Source: Sphingomonas hominis
GTDB taxonomy: Bacteria > Pseudomonadota > Alphaproteobacteria > Sphingomonadales > Sphingomonadaceae
Assembly: GCF_013328205.1 (NCBI RefSeq)
Contig: NZ_JABULH010000003.1
Coordinates: forward strand, 1 to 64,000
DNA length: 64,000 bases
Reading direction: 5' to 3'
A program made the translations under genes and the position numbers. Under the pieces are notes generated by a model, which saw only the letters and a list, made by a program, of their open reading frames with translations, made no database searches and was not told the origin of the DNA. The first letter of the stretch is position 1, and every line of letters begins with the position of its first letter. Shown here piece by piece: positions 27,525-36,760 of this stretch.

Positions 27525-28109
27525 ATGGGACACGATTTTTCCTCGGCGCTGCGCCCCGCTATCGTGATGACGATCCTGTTCGCAGCACTTCTCGGGCTCG
27601 CCTATCCGCTAGCGATGACGGGGGTCGCGCAGGCGGTGATGCCGGTGCAGGCGAACGGCAGCCTAGTGCGCGATGCTGACGGGCGCGTGATCGGCTCGGC
27701 GGTGGTCGGGCAGGCGTTCGTGAGTGAGCGCTATTTCCAGACGCGGCCGTCGGCTGCGGGCACGAGTTATGATGGGCTCGCCTCGTCGGGCTCGAACCTG
27801 GGGCCGGCGTCGCAGGTGCTGGTTGAGCGCGTGAAGGGCGACGTCGCAAAGCAGCGTGCAGCGGGCGTCGCCGGCGCGCTGCCTGCCGATCTGGTCACCG
27901 CCAGCGGCTCCGGGCTCGACCCCGATCTGTCACCGGCCGCCGCACAGGCGCAGGCGGCGCGCGTGGCACGGGTGCGTGGGCTGCCGATCGCGCGAGTCCG
28001 CGCGCTGGTCGCTGACCTGACGGTCCGCCCGCTGCTCGCCGACCAGCGCGTCAACGTGCTCGCGCTCAACCGCGCGCTCGACGCGCTGGCGGGGCCCGCC
28101 GGGCGCTGA
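27525..28109 (+). CDS. kdpC: K+-transporting ATPase subunit C
   Basis: Single-pass membrane subunit of KdpFABC of about 194 aa. The N-terminal helix (IVMTILFAALLGLAYPLAMTG) is followed by a periplasmic domain with the family segments YFQTRPSA and SGSNLGP, and a C-terminal VNVLALN. ATG 27525 has AGGAG at 8 nt; in-frame ATG 27519 and GTG 27516 are too close to it. The stop shares one base with the kdpD start (TGATG). Confidence 0.95.
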   Translation: MGHDFSSALRPAIVMTILFAALLGLAYPLAMTGVAQAVMPVQANGSLVRDADGRVIGSAVVGQAFVSERYFQTRPSAAGTSYDGLASSGSNLGPASQVLVERVKGDVAKQRAAGVAGALPADLVTASGSGLDPDLSPAAAQAQAARVARVRGLPIARVRALVADLTVRPLLADQRVNVLALNRALDALAGPAGR

Positions 28110-30790
28110 TGGCGGCAGCGGGCGACGCCAGACCCGATCCCGACGCCCTGCTGCGCGCCGCCGCGCAGGAGGGGCGAGGACGGTTAAAGATCTTCCTCGG
28201 CGCGGCACCCGGCGTCGGCAAGACGTTCGAGATGCTGACCGAAGGAGCCGCGCGCGCGCGCGACGGCGTCGATGTGGTGGTCGGCGTGGTGGAAACGCAC
28301 GGCCGCGTCGAGACCGAGGCGCTGACGCGCGCGCATGAGATCGTACCGCGGCGCGACGTCGCGTACGAAGGGCGCGTGCTGCGCGAGATGGATCTCGACG
28401 CCATCCTCGCGCGGGCGCCGCGGCTGGTGCTGGTCGACGAACTCGCCCACAGCAACGCGCCGGGCAGCCGCCATGCCAAGCGTTACCACGACGTCGAGGA
28501 GCTGCTGGCGGCCGGGATCGACGTTTATTCGACGGTCAACATCCAGCACGTCGAAAGTTTGAACGACGTGGTGGCGAGCTTCACCCGCGTCCGCGTCCGC
28601 GAGACGGTGCCCGACCGCATCCTGGAGGCGGCCGAGATCGAGGTGGTCGACATCCCGCCCGACGAGCTGATCGAGCGGTTGCGCGCGGGCAAGGTCTATC
28701 TGCCGCAGGAAGCGACGCGCGCGCTCGACCATTTCTTTTCCAAATCCAACCTGTCGGCGCTACGCGAATTGGCGCTGCGCCACGCCGCGCAGGCGGTCGA
28801 CGCGCGGATGCTCGACGACGTGCGCGCACTGGGGCTGGGCGGCACTTGGGCGGGGAGCGACCGGATCGTGGTCGCGATCAACGAGCTGCCGGGCGCCGAC
28901 GCGCTGGTGCGCGCCGCCAAGCGCGTCGCCGATGCGCAGAAGGGGCCGTGGACCGCCTTGTTCATCGAAACGCCGCGCGCGGCGCACTTCACCGCTGCGC
29001 AACACGCGCGCGTCGCCGCCGCGATGACGCTGGCGACGCAATTGGGCGGGATGGTGGCGACGCTGCCGGCAGCAAGCGTAGTCGAAGGGATCCAGCGCTT
29101 CGTGGCCGATGCGCGCGCGACGCAATTGGTGATCGGCAAGTCGCGGCGGTCGCGTTGGTTCGAGCTGCGCCACGGCTCGGTGGTCGACCGGCTGATCCGC
29201 GCCACACCCGGCATCGCGATCCACGTCATGCCGGTGGAGACCGGAAGCGACCCGGATCGCGGAACGGCGCGCGCAGCGACGCGCTGGGGCTCGCCCGTGG
29301 GCTATGCGGCGACGACCGCACTGGTGGCCGCGATCACCGCGATCGGCGTCGCGCTCGATGAGGGTCTCGACCTCGGCAATCTCGCATTGCTGTACCTGTT
29401 GCCGGTGATGGTCGGGGCGAGCCTGTTCGGTTTGCGCACCGGGCTGTTCGCCGGAATCGCGTCCAGTCTCGCCTACAACTTCTTCTTCCTGCCCCCGGTC
29501 GGTACGTTGAGCATCAGCAATCCCGAGAATGCAGTGTCGGTCGTCATGCTGCTGGGCATCGCGGTGGCGACCAGCCAGTTGACCGCGCGTGTCCGTGCGC
29601 AGGCCGACCTGGCCACGGCGAGCGCGCGCACTAACGCCGCACTCGCCGGTTTTCTGCGCCGGATCGCCGGCGTCAACGATCCCGACGTTGCCGCGCAGAT
29701 GATCTGCGACGATGTTCGCCGCCTACTGGGCGTGCACGTGCTGCTGCTCGGGCCGGGGGAGGGCATCAACCTGTCGCTGCTCGCTGCCAGCGACGCGGGC
29801 TACCGGCTCGACACGATGGACAATGCCGCCGCGCGCTGGTCGTTCGATACAGGCGTGGCGACTGGGCGCGGATCGGGTACGCTCGCCGCGTCGGAATGGC
29901 TGTTCCAGCCGCTGCGCGCCGGCGACCGCGCGCTGGGCGTGCTGGGCATCGCCGACGAGGGCGGCGGCGAGCCGGTGCGCGCCGACCAACTGCCGCTGCT
30001 CAGCAGTTTGATCGACCAATCGGCGCTGGTGCTGGAACGATTGCGGCTGGAAAGCGAGATGCGCGACGTGGGCGCGGTGCGCACGCGCGACCGGTTGCGC
30101 GCGGCGCTGTTGTCGTCGGTCAGCCACGACCTGCGCACCCCGCTCACCGCCGTGATCGGCGCGGCCGACGCGCTGGACCACGGCACCACGCCCGAGCTGA
30201 TCGCGACGATCAAGTCGGAAGCCGCGCGGCTCAACCGCTTCGTCGCCAATTTGCTCGATATGGCGCGGGTCGAGGCAGGCGTGATCAGGCTGGCGGTGGA
30301 GGCGATCGACCTGAGTGACGCGGTGACGGGGGCGGCGCACGACGCGCGGCGCGCGCTGGAAGGGCACCCGCTGCGGCTCGACGTGCCGCCCGACCTGCCG
30401 CTGGTGCGCGCCGACGCGCAATTGCTGCATCACTGCCTGCTCAACCTGCTCGACAATGCCGGGCGCTACGGCGATCCGGGCAGCGAGATCGTGATCGAAG
30501 GGCGCAACCGCTTCGGCGAGGTGCGGTTGTCGGTACTCGATCACGGACCCGGCTTGCCGCCCGGCCGCGAGGCCGCGGTGTTCGAGACGTTCACGCGGCT
30601 GGAAGGATCGGATCGCGCGGTTGGCGGAACCGGGCTGGGCCTCGCCATCGTCAAGGCCTTCGCCGAGGCGATGGGGCTCACCGTCGAGAGCGGCAACCGT
30701 GCGGCCGACACGGGCGGCGGCGCGGTGTTCACGTTGGTCTTCCCCGCCGCGCTGATCGTGCGCGCTTCCTTGCCCGAGAGCATTGCCTGA
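28109..30790 (+). CDS. kdpD: KdpD osmosensitive K+ sensor histidine kinase
   Basis: Sensor kinase of 893 aa. Domains in order: the KdpD N-terminal ATP-binding region with Walker A GAAPGVGKT (31-39), a USP-like domain (about 245-370), four membrane helices (about 400-500), a GAF-like region, and the kinase core with H673 in SHDLRTPL, N-box NLLDNAG, G1 DHGPGLP and G2 GGTGLGLAIVKAF. It phosphorylates KdpE when K+ is low or turgor falls. It overlaps kdpC by one base and abuts kdpE. Confidence 0.97.
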   Translation: MAAAGDARPDPDALLRAAAQEGRGRLKIFLGAAPGVGKTFEMLTEGAARARDGVDVVVGVVETHGRVETEALTRAHEIVPRRDVAYEGRVLREMDLDAILARAPRLVLVDELAHSNAPGSRHAKRYHDVEELLAAGIDVYSTVNIQHVESLNDVVASFTRVRVRETVPDRILEAAEIEVVDIPPDELIERLRAGKVYLPQEATRALDHFFSKSNLSALRELALRHAAQAVDARMLDDVRALGLGGTWAGSDRIVVAINELPGADALVRAAKRVADAQKGPWTALFIETPRAAHFTAAQHARVAAAMTLATQLGGMVATLPAASVVEGIQRFVADARATQLVIGKSRRSRWFELRHGSVVDRLIRATPGIAIHVMPVETGSDPDRGTARAATRWGSPVGYAATTALVAAITAIGVALDEGLDLGNLALLYLLPVMVGASLFGLRTGLFAGIASSLAYNFFFLPPVGTLSISNPENAVSVVMLLGIAVATSQLTARVRAQADLATASARTNAALAGFLRRIAGVNDPDVAAQMICDDVRRLLGVHVLLLGPGEGINLSLLAASDAGYRLDTMDNAAARWSFDTGVATGRGSGTLAASEWLFQPLRAGDRALGVLGIADEGGGEPVRADQLPLLSSLIDQSALVLERLRLESEMRDVGAVRTRDRLRAALLSSVSHDLRTPLTAVIGAADALDHGTTPELIATIKSEAARLNRFVANLLDMARVEAGVIRLAVEAIDLSDAVTGAAHDARRALEGHPLRLDVPPDLPLVRADAQLLHHCLLNLLDNAGRYGDPGSEIVIEGRNRFGEVRLSVLDHGPGLPPGREAAVFETFTRLEGSDRAVGGTGLGLAIVKAFAEAMGLTVESGNRAADTGGGAVFTLVFPAALIVRASLPESIA

Positions 30791-31477
<687 letters not shown>

Positions 31478-32030
31478 CGTGGCGTTCGCGTGCCGATCGT
31501 GCGCGCATCGGTTACGTCACCAATGACTCGACCGTGTTCAACAACGCCTACCGGCGGCAATCGGTGTCGGGTTCGGAAATGCGACGCCGCAGATCTCGGG
31601 CGAGGCGAGCCTGCTGCTCGATCTGAGCACGACCTTTCCTGGGCGGGCGCAAGGAGAAGTATGTCGGCACGCTCGGCAACTACAATCTGACCGCAGGGTC
31701 GGGCACGCCGCGCTGGCGCGCCAACGTGACGCAGACGGAGGCGGTGCAGGACGCCTATAACCTGAGCGGAACGGTAAACTACGTCGCAGGCTGTAACCTG
31801 TCAGGGAAGGACCGGGGCGGCGTGCGCGAACATCCGCGCCACGTCGCGCCACGTTAGACCAAGCGCGCGGTTTGGTGCCAACGAGTCGGTACACGACGTC
31901 GGTTGCAGACCGGCAGCCCACGTCTTGGTCGTGCAGGTGACAGCGCCACTGAGCGGGCACTGCACCTCCTGGCGGTGCGGCTAGGGAGGAGCCCACTCCG
32001 TCGTCGGCGCTCAGCCCTGCCTGCTGACCA
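31478..32030. other. 553-bp gap after kdpE
   Basis: Holds the TonB-receptor remnant described separately and about 170 bp with no recognisable feature. No complete gene is visible on either strand. Confidence 0.5.
31510..31857 (+). pseudogene. TonB-dependent receptor fragment (C-terminal region)
   Basis: Short stretches in different frames resemble the barrel of TonB-dependent receptors: NDSTVFNNAY near 31520, SGEASLLLDLSTT near 31600, then YVGTLGNYNLTAGSG with PRWRAN and LSGTVNYVAG up to a stop at 31855-31857. The frame shifts between these blocks, and no start or plug domain is present. This is a decayed remnant of an outer-membrane uptake gene. The identification rests on motif resemblance. 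Confidence 0.55.
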
Positions 32031-32649
32031 TCACGATCGCGCCGGTGGGCTGGCCAGCGTCGCCGCGTCGGCCAGCGCGCGGAAGTCCGCGAGCGAGCGT
32101 TCGTAATAATAAACGCGGCGCGCTGAACGTCGCCATGTAGAGCGAGCCGTTGACCAACGTCGCACGACCCTCGCCCAGACGGCCGAGCCCGTCCTGGTCG
32201 ACGTAGTCGAAGGTGAAGCGGATGCCGTCCTGGCCCAGGAAGCGGTCGGGCTTGGCACCGGTGACCGTGAAGGTCGCGATCTCCTTGCTCGCGCGGTAGG
32301 TGCCCTCCAGCAGCTCCGGCACTTCGACCAGCAGCGTCTCACGCGTGAACTTGGGCAGCGGTTTGCGCTTGCTCACTTCGCGGATCAGCGGCTTGCCCGG
32401 TTCGATCCCGGCGAAGAAGGTCACGTCGTTCAGATTTTCGCCGTCGAGCGTCCACAATTCGGTGTTCTTGCCCGGCGCGAAGGCGAGCCGGTTCCAGTCG
32501 CGCGACGGCGTGACGGTAAGCGTCGAGTTCGAGATCGTCGCCGGCTTGCCCTTCTCGCGCAGCGCGTTGCCCGCGATGCCGGGAGACGCCGACAACACTG
32601 CGGCGGCGAGCGTCGCCGCGAGCATGCAGGCGCGGAGCCGCTTGGCCAT
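32031..32649 (-). pseudogene. secreted protein, 3' frameshift
   Basis: Protein with signal peptide (LAATLAAAVLSASPGIAG) and a conserved-looking body of about 175 residues of unknown function. After MATFSAP (near 32117) the frame reads RLLLRTLARG to a stop at 32011, whereas the neighbouring frame continues VYYYERSLADFRALADA to a stop at 32031, which looks like the original end. Dropping one base near 32115 joins the two. ATG 32649 shares a base with the metallopeptidase stop, so this is the third gene of an envelope operon. The lesion changes only the last ~30 residues, so partial function is possible. Confidence 0.65.
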
Positions 32650-33854
32650 CAATTCTCTCCCTTGAACAATGTGTCGATCATCGCCGCGTCCGGCGCGTCG
32701 GGCTTGAGCGCCAGATAGCGGCCGAGCGCCGCCTGTCCCTCGGCGCGACGTCCCGTTTTCAGCAGCGCGAGCCCGTGTCCGCGCTGCGCCTCTGCCAGTT
32801 CAGGGTCGAGCGCCACCGCATTGGCGTAGAACTCGCCCGCCGCCACCAGGTCGCGCGGATGGCCGCGCGCGCGGTACAGGTCGCCGCGCGCACGCCACAG
32901 CGGCGCGGTCCAGCCGCCCGCCGACAGCATCGCGATGACATAGTCGCTCGCACCGAAATCGTTGAGCTTGATCTGGTCGTCGAGGAACAGCGCCTGCCAG
33001 CGCGACATCGCCTGTGCGTAGCGCGCCGCGCCATCGTCGCGCGTGGCGCCGTCGGGCGAGGCGAGGTCCCCCAGATAGGCGGCACGCTCCGCGTCGGGCG
33101 GGTGCGAGGCGGTGAAGGCGATCGCGTCGAAGCGTGGTTTCTTGAGCCCGCGCGCGGTTGCCGACGCTTCCGCCTCGCCCATCGCGTTGCGCCACACCTG
33201 CGCCGCCGCCTGCGGGCGCAGCGTGCTGGCGTTCAGGTACCCCAGGCCGAGCAGGTCGGCCTCGCGCTCATTGTCGCGCTGGTAGCGGAACAGCCCGCCG
33301 TAGACCGACAATTGCAGGCTGTTGAAGCTCGATTGCGCCTGATAGCTGCCCGACATGGCGGTCAGCATGGTCGCCCAGCTGAGCATGTCGGAGCCGCTGC
33401 GCGACGCCTTGAACCGTTCAAGATTGTGTCGGCGCTCGAAATGGCCGAATTCATGCCCCAGCACCGCGGCGAGCTCGGCCTCGCTGCGCATCCGCAGCAA
33501 CAGGCCGGTGAAGACGCGCATCGTTCCGTTCGGCGACATCGACGCGTTGAAGACCGGCGTGCGCAGGATGTAGAGGCGCGTCGCCTTGCACCGATCGGCC
33601 CCGACCGCGTTGCACAGCACGTTTTTGACGTAAGCGTTCAGCGCCTCGTCGCGGTCGACGAGCGGTGAGTTCGCCAGTGTGCGCTCGTCCTCGTCGGCCT
33701 CGCGCCACAGGCCGATCTCGTCGGTGCCGCGCGGCTGGTAGACCCCGGCATAGGGCGGTGGTGGCGGCGCGGCGGCGGTTCCGCCCGCGACAGCGTGGCT
33801 CGGGGTGGCGGCGAGCGCGGCGAGGCCCGCGAGTGCCGCGACGGGGAGCTTCAC
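32649..33854 (-). CDS. M48-family metallopeptidase with TPR-like C-terminus
   Basis: Zinc endopeptidase of 401 aa, probably periplasmic (signal LPVAALAGLAALAATPSHAVAG). The active site is HEFGH with the third ligand in EREADLLG. The C-terminal ~110 residues contain TPR-like helices (AGEFYANAVALDPELAEAQ). It resembles BepA-type outer-membrane quality-control proteases. GTG 33854 overlaps the upstream gene stop by 4 nt, in line with the two flanking genes on the same strand. Confidence 0.85.
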   Translation of the reverse strand: MKLPVAALAGLAALAATPSHAVAGGTAAAPPPPPYAGVYQPRGTDEIGLWREADEDERTLANSPLVDRDEALNAYVKNVLCNAVGADRCKATRLYILRTPVFNASMSPNGTMRVFTGLLLRMRSEAELAAVLGHEFGHFERRHNLERFKASRSGSDMLSWATMLTAMSGSYQAQSSFNSLQLSVYGGLFRYQRDNEREADLLGLGYLNASTLRPQAAAQVWRNAMGEAEASATARGLKKPRFDAIAFTASHPPDAERAAYLGDLASPDGATRDDGAARYAQAMSRWQALFLDDQIKLNDFGASDYVIAMLSAGGWTAPLWRARGDLYRARGHPRDLVAAGEFYANAVALDPELAEAQRGHGLALLKTGRRAEGQAALGRYLALKPDAPDAAMIDTLFKGEN

Positions 33855-34624
33855 GGCTTCGCCGCGGCGACCGTCGTCGCGCTCGGCTCCAACCTGCTGC
33901 CGGGCAAGCCTTCCAGAAGCTGTCCGACGCGCTTGTCGGCGCCCTCGGCGGTGCGCACGTCGCCGCCCATCGCACCGTCGGCGTTCAACCACAGCACATC
34001 GCCGGTCTTCAGATCGACCAGCCCCGCATAGCCCGCGTGCTCGCCCGACTTCACCGTCACGCCGGGTCCCAGCAACGCGACCATCTGCAGCAGCTTGCGA
34101 CCGGTCGATCCGTAGGCGTCCTTGTTGTAGATGAACAAGGCGTAGTCCGCGTTCCTCGCGCCGGGCAGATCAGCGACGCCCGCACCCAGCGACCAGTCGA
34201 ACACGTCGGCCTTGTTGTCGCGCTTCTTGGTCGGCAGGCGGTTGCCGGGGAAGAATTGGTAGGCGATCACCGACTGCGAGATCGAGGCGAACAGCGCGGC
34301 ATATTCCTCGGCGAGCCGCGCCTCCGCGCCGAAGGCTTCGGGCGCGACGACGATGCGGTTGCCGATCCGGTCCTGAATTTTGTTCAGTGCCACGTCGATG
34401 TTCTTGCGCGATTGATCGGTCCACTCGCCGTTGGGCTCGAACATGCCGCCGGTTGATTGCGCACCGACGCGCACCGTCGGGCGCAGCAGCAATATCGTCT
34501 TGCCCTTCGCGCTCGCGGGATCGAAGCCCTTTCTAACCGCGGTGCGCTCCTGCGCGAACGCCAGCGGCGGCGCGATGACCAGCGCGCCGGCCAGCACCGC
34601 CATGAACAGCTTCGCGATCGTCAT
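33851..34624 (-). CDS. secreted protein, CsgG/GNA1162-like feel
   Basis: A 257-aa exported protein (signal MTIAKLFMAVLAG..AFAQE). The body has alternating strands and helices with segments KTILLLRPTVRVGA, NADYALFIYNKDAYGS and DLKTGDVLWLNADG, which recall CsgG/GNA1162-type envelope proteins; I cannot name the family firmly. ATG 34624 follows GGGGGAGGA. It is the first gene of a three-gene minus-strand operon with the M48 peptidase. Confidence 0.6.
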   Translation of the reverse strand: MTIAKLFMAVLAGALVIAPPLAFAQERTAVRKGFDPASAKGKTILLLRPTVRVGAQSTGGMFEPNGEWTDQSRKNIDVALNKIQDRIGNRIVVAPEAFGAEARLAEEYAALFASISQSVIAYQFFPGNRLPTKKRDNKADVFDWSLGAGVADLPGARNADYALFIYNKDAYGSTGRKLLQMVALLGPGVTVKSGEHAGYAGLVDLKTGDVLWLNADGAMGGDVRTAEGADKRVGQLLEGLPGSRLEPSATTVAAAKP

Positions 34625-34827
34625 TCTTCCTCCCCCGGAGCATTTTTCCGTCGATCCCCCGATCGACCGGGGCAATGTGCACGCCACGCGCGACGCCGCA
34701 ACGACGATTTCTTATGAATGTCGGATGGCCTGCAGGATGAACCGGCCGGGTGGGCGATACGGCGCATGCGGGACCGCCGAAGACGTTACCGTGGCGACGA
34801 GGGATCGGCTATTTGGCGTCTGCACGG

Positions 34828-35029
34828 GTCGCACCTGAAGATCACCTGCCGGGGCACATGGACGTGCTCGAGATCGAGGTAATGTGAACCAACATCCCTG
34901 ACCCGTACGCACCGATGGGCGCACGGCGTCGGCGGGATCGGCGTCGGCGCGGCGGTGGCGAACGCAGTGTTCAACGCCACGGGCAAGCGCATCCGCGACC
35001 TGCCGATCACGCTCGACAAGCTCATGTGA
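34828..35029 (+). pseudogene. xanthine dehydrogenase/aldehyde oxidoreductase Mo-subunit fragment
   Basis: The 3' end of a molybdopterin-binding subunit gene. MDVLEIEVM then a stop (TGA at 34885, where the family has Trp) then TNIPDPYAPMGA, a frame change, then GVGGIGVGAAVANAVFNATG and RIRDLPITLDKLM with a stop at 35027-35029. Relative to family sequences there is a nonsense codon, a small frameshift and a short internal deletion, so it is clearly dead. Nothing upstream of about 34828 is recognisable. Confidence 0.75.
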
Positions 35030-35461
35030 GCTTGAAGCGACGGGCCTCACCCCCCGGCCTTCCCTAGCTGGGCCGGGGCACTGAGCGATGATCCTCGCTG
35101 GGTCACGTATCCGCTACGCGCGCGATCGCGTGCGCGCTCGCCGAATACCTCCCTCCGGAAAAGGCAAAAGGCATGTTGCGAAGGAGCGTGGGCGAGGTCA
35201 GGCCGAGCGGCTCTGCTGCGGCAAATCCGCTAGCGATCTGTACCAGAGTCTCGGACGGGACAGCGAAGGCGGCCGATCGATTCGACCCAAACCGACGTGG
35301 CGAGTGCGTCATCAGACTTTGGCGGCGATCAAGCTGATTTGTAACGATGCCACCGTACTGTTGCGCGTAAGTTGCGCTACCAATAGCCCGAACTAGCTTT
35401 AGGAAATCGCCCGGCTCACTCAGCCGTTTAGAACGCCGCTGATCAGTAACGCTGAGGAAAT

Positions 35462-35535
35462 TGGATGCCCGACAAGGACTCGAACCTTGATTGACGGAGT
35501 CAGAGTCCGCTCTCTTACCATTAGAGGATCGGGCA
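35462..35535 (-). tRNA. tRNA-Gln (anticodon CUG)
   Basis: The minus strand folds into a 74-nt cloverleaf with a 7-bp acceptor (TGCCCGA / TCGGGCA), a D-loop with TAATGGTAAGA, an anticodon stem with loop CTCTGAC (anticodon CTG), and a T arm with GGTTCGAGTCC. The CCA end is encoded (35462-35464). No integrase or duplicated tRNA end is seen beside it. Confidence 0.93.
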
Positions 35536-35689
35536 ACGAGGCCGCGCATTTAGGCGGGGCGATGGTCTGTGTCAACGCCCTTCTGCGCGCGCCGCTTGCC
35601 GTGGGGAGCGAGCGCTGCTAGCTTGATGTTCAAGCACCGGCGGACGCACGCAAGCGCCCGTGACGGAAGAAAAAAGTGAGTAGACGGCA

Positions 35690-36757
35690 ATGGTGGACAT
35701 TCCCGCCGAATTGCCGCGCCGGCGGGAAGACCCCGCCCGTTCGGCTAGGCAAGCGCCGCATCCCCGCGGCGGTCCCAACCCACGCGGGGGCCCCAACCCA
35801 CGCGGAGGCTATGCGCGGCATTACGCCGCGCTCGATCTCGGCACCAACAATTGCCGGTTGCTGATCGCGCGGCCGCAGGGCGACGGCTTCGCGGTGGTGG
35901 ACGCCTTCTCGCGCATCGTGCGACTGGGTGAGGGGCTCGCTTCGTCGGGGCGCTTGTCCGATCTCGCGATCGAGCGGACGATTGCCGCCTTGAAGGTGTG
36001 CGGCGACAAGTTGCGCCGCCGCAACGTGACGCTTGCGCGCTCGGTCGCGACCGAGGCGTGCCGCCGCGCGGCGAACGGCCACGACTTCATCGCGCGCGCG
36101 TATGACGAGACGGGCATCCACCTCGACATCATCTCCGCCGAGGAGGAAGCGCGGCTGGCCGTGCTCGGCTGCCACGCGCTGCTGGAGCCGGGCACCGGCC
36201 ACGCCTTGGTGTTCGATATCGGCGGCGGCTCGACCGAGCTGGTGCTGATCGACCCGACCAGCACGGTACCGACCGTCAAGGATTGGCACAGCGCGCCCTG
36301 GGGCGTCGTGTCGCTGACCGAGAGTGCGGGCGGCGGCGACGGCGCGGCCGAGCGCGCGGCGAGCTACGCGCGGATGCGCGCGCTGGTACGCGACAGTTTC
36401 GCGCCCTTCGCTGCGCGTCTGCCCGATCCGGGTGATCGCCCGCGGCTGCTCGGCACCAGCGGCACCGTGACGACGCTGGCGAGCGTGCATCTGGAGCTCG
36501 AACGCTACGACCGCGCCAAGGTCGACGGGTTGATCGCGCCGGCCGCGGCCATGCGCCGGATCAGCCAGGACCTGGCCGGCATGTCGCTCGCCGAGCGCGC
36601 GCGTTTCCCCTGCATCGGGCGCGAGCGCGCCGATCTGGTGGTGGCAGGCTGCGCGATCCTGGAAGGCATCCTCGACCTCTGGCCGGCCGAGCGGCTCGGT
36701 ATCGCCGATCGCGGCATCCGTGAGGGCATATTGCGTCGATTGATGGAAGCACGCTGA
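35690..36757 (+). CDS. Ppx/GppA-family phosphatase
   Basis: Exopolyphosphatase or pppGpp phosphohydrolase of 355 aa (actin-like ATPase fold). Motifs are LDLGTNNCRL, SVATEACRRA, SAEEEARL and FDIGGGSTEL. It is shorter than GppA and lacks the C-terminal HD-type extension, as in many alphaproteobacteria. The first ~42 residues are a polar Pro/Gly/Arg-rich extension with NPRGGP repeated, coming from an 18-bp tandem duplication. It is followed 3 nt later by rlmE. Confidence 0.88.
   Translation: MVDIPAELPRRREDPARSARQAPHPRGGPNPRGGPNPRGGYARHYAALDLGTNNCRLLIARPQGDGFAVVDAFSRIVRLGEGLASSGRLSDLAIERTIAALKVCGDKLRRRNVTLARSVATEACRRAANGHDFIARAYDETGIHLDIISAEEEARLAVLGCHALLEPGTGHALVFDIGGGSTELVLIDPTSTVPTVKDWHSAPWGVVSLTESAGGGDGAAERAASYARMRALVRDSFAPFAARLPDPGDRPRLLGTSGTVTTLASVHLELERYDRAKVDGLIAPAAAMRRISQDLAGMSLAERARFPCIGRERADLVVAGCAILEGILDLWPAERLGIADRGIREGILRRLMEAR
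35774..35809 (+). repeat. 18-bp tandem repeat inside ppx/gppA
   Basis: Two adjacent near-identical 18-nt copies (CCCAACCCACGCGGGGGC and CCCAACCCACGCGGAGGC) encode two NPRGG units in the polar N-terminal extension. A degenerate third copy may lie just upstream. Length variation here would keep the frame. Confidence 0.75.
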
Positions 36758-36760
36758 ACC

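Larger units (their letters stand above)
34625..35689. other. 1-kb gap with tRNA and gene debris
   Basis: Contains the molybdenum-hydroxylase remnant and tRNA-Gln (listed separately). The part from about 35030 to 35460 is less GC-rich than its surroundings and has two overlapping open frames (plus 35088-35396, minus 35103-35549) that show no recognised motif; the minus one runs through the tRNA and is unlikely to be real. Confidence 0.5.

Noticed and set aside
25407-27533. Long open frame (708 codons) on the minus strand opposite kdpB
   Set aside because: It has no domain, is His/Arg/Asp-rich in the way GC-rich antisense frames are, and lies entirely opposite an intact kdpB.
35088-35549. Two overlapping open frames beside tRNA-Gln as possible genes
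   Set aside because: The minus frame crosses the tRNA, neither has a good ribosome site or any known motif. The region is instead flagged as unexplained.
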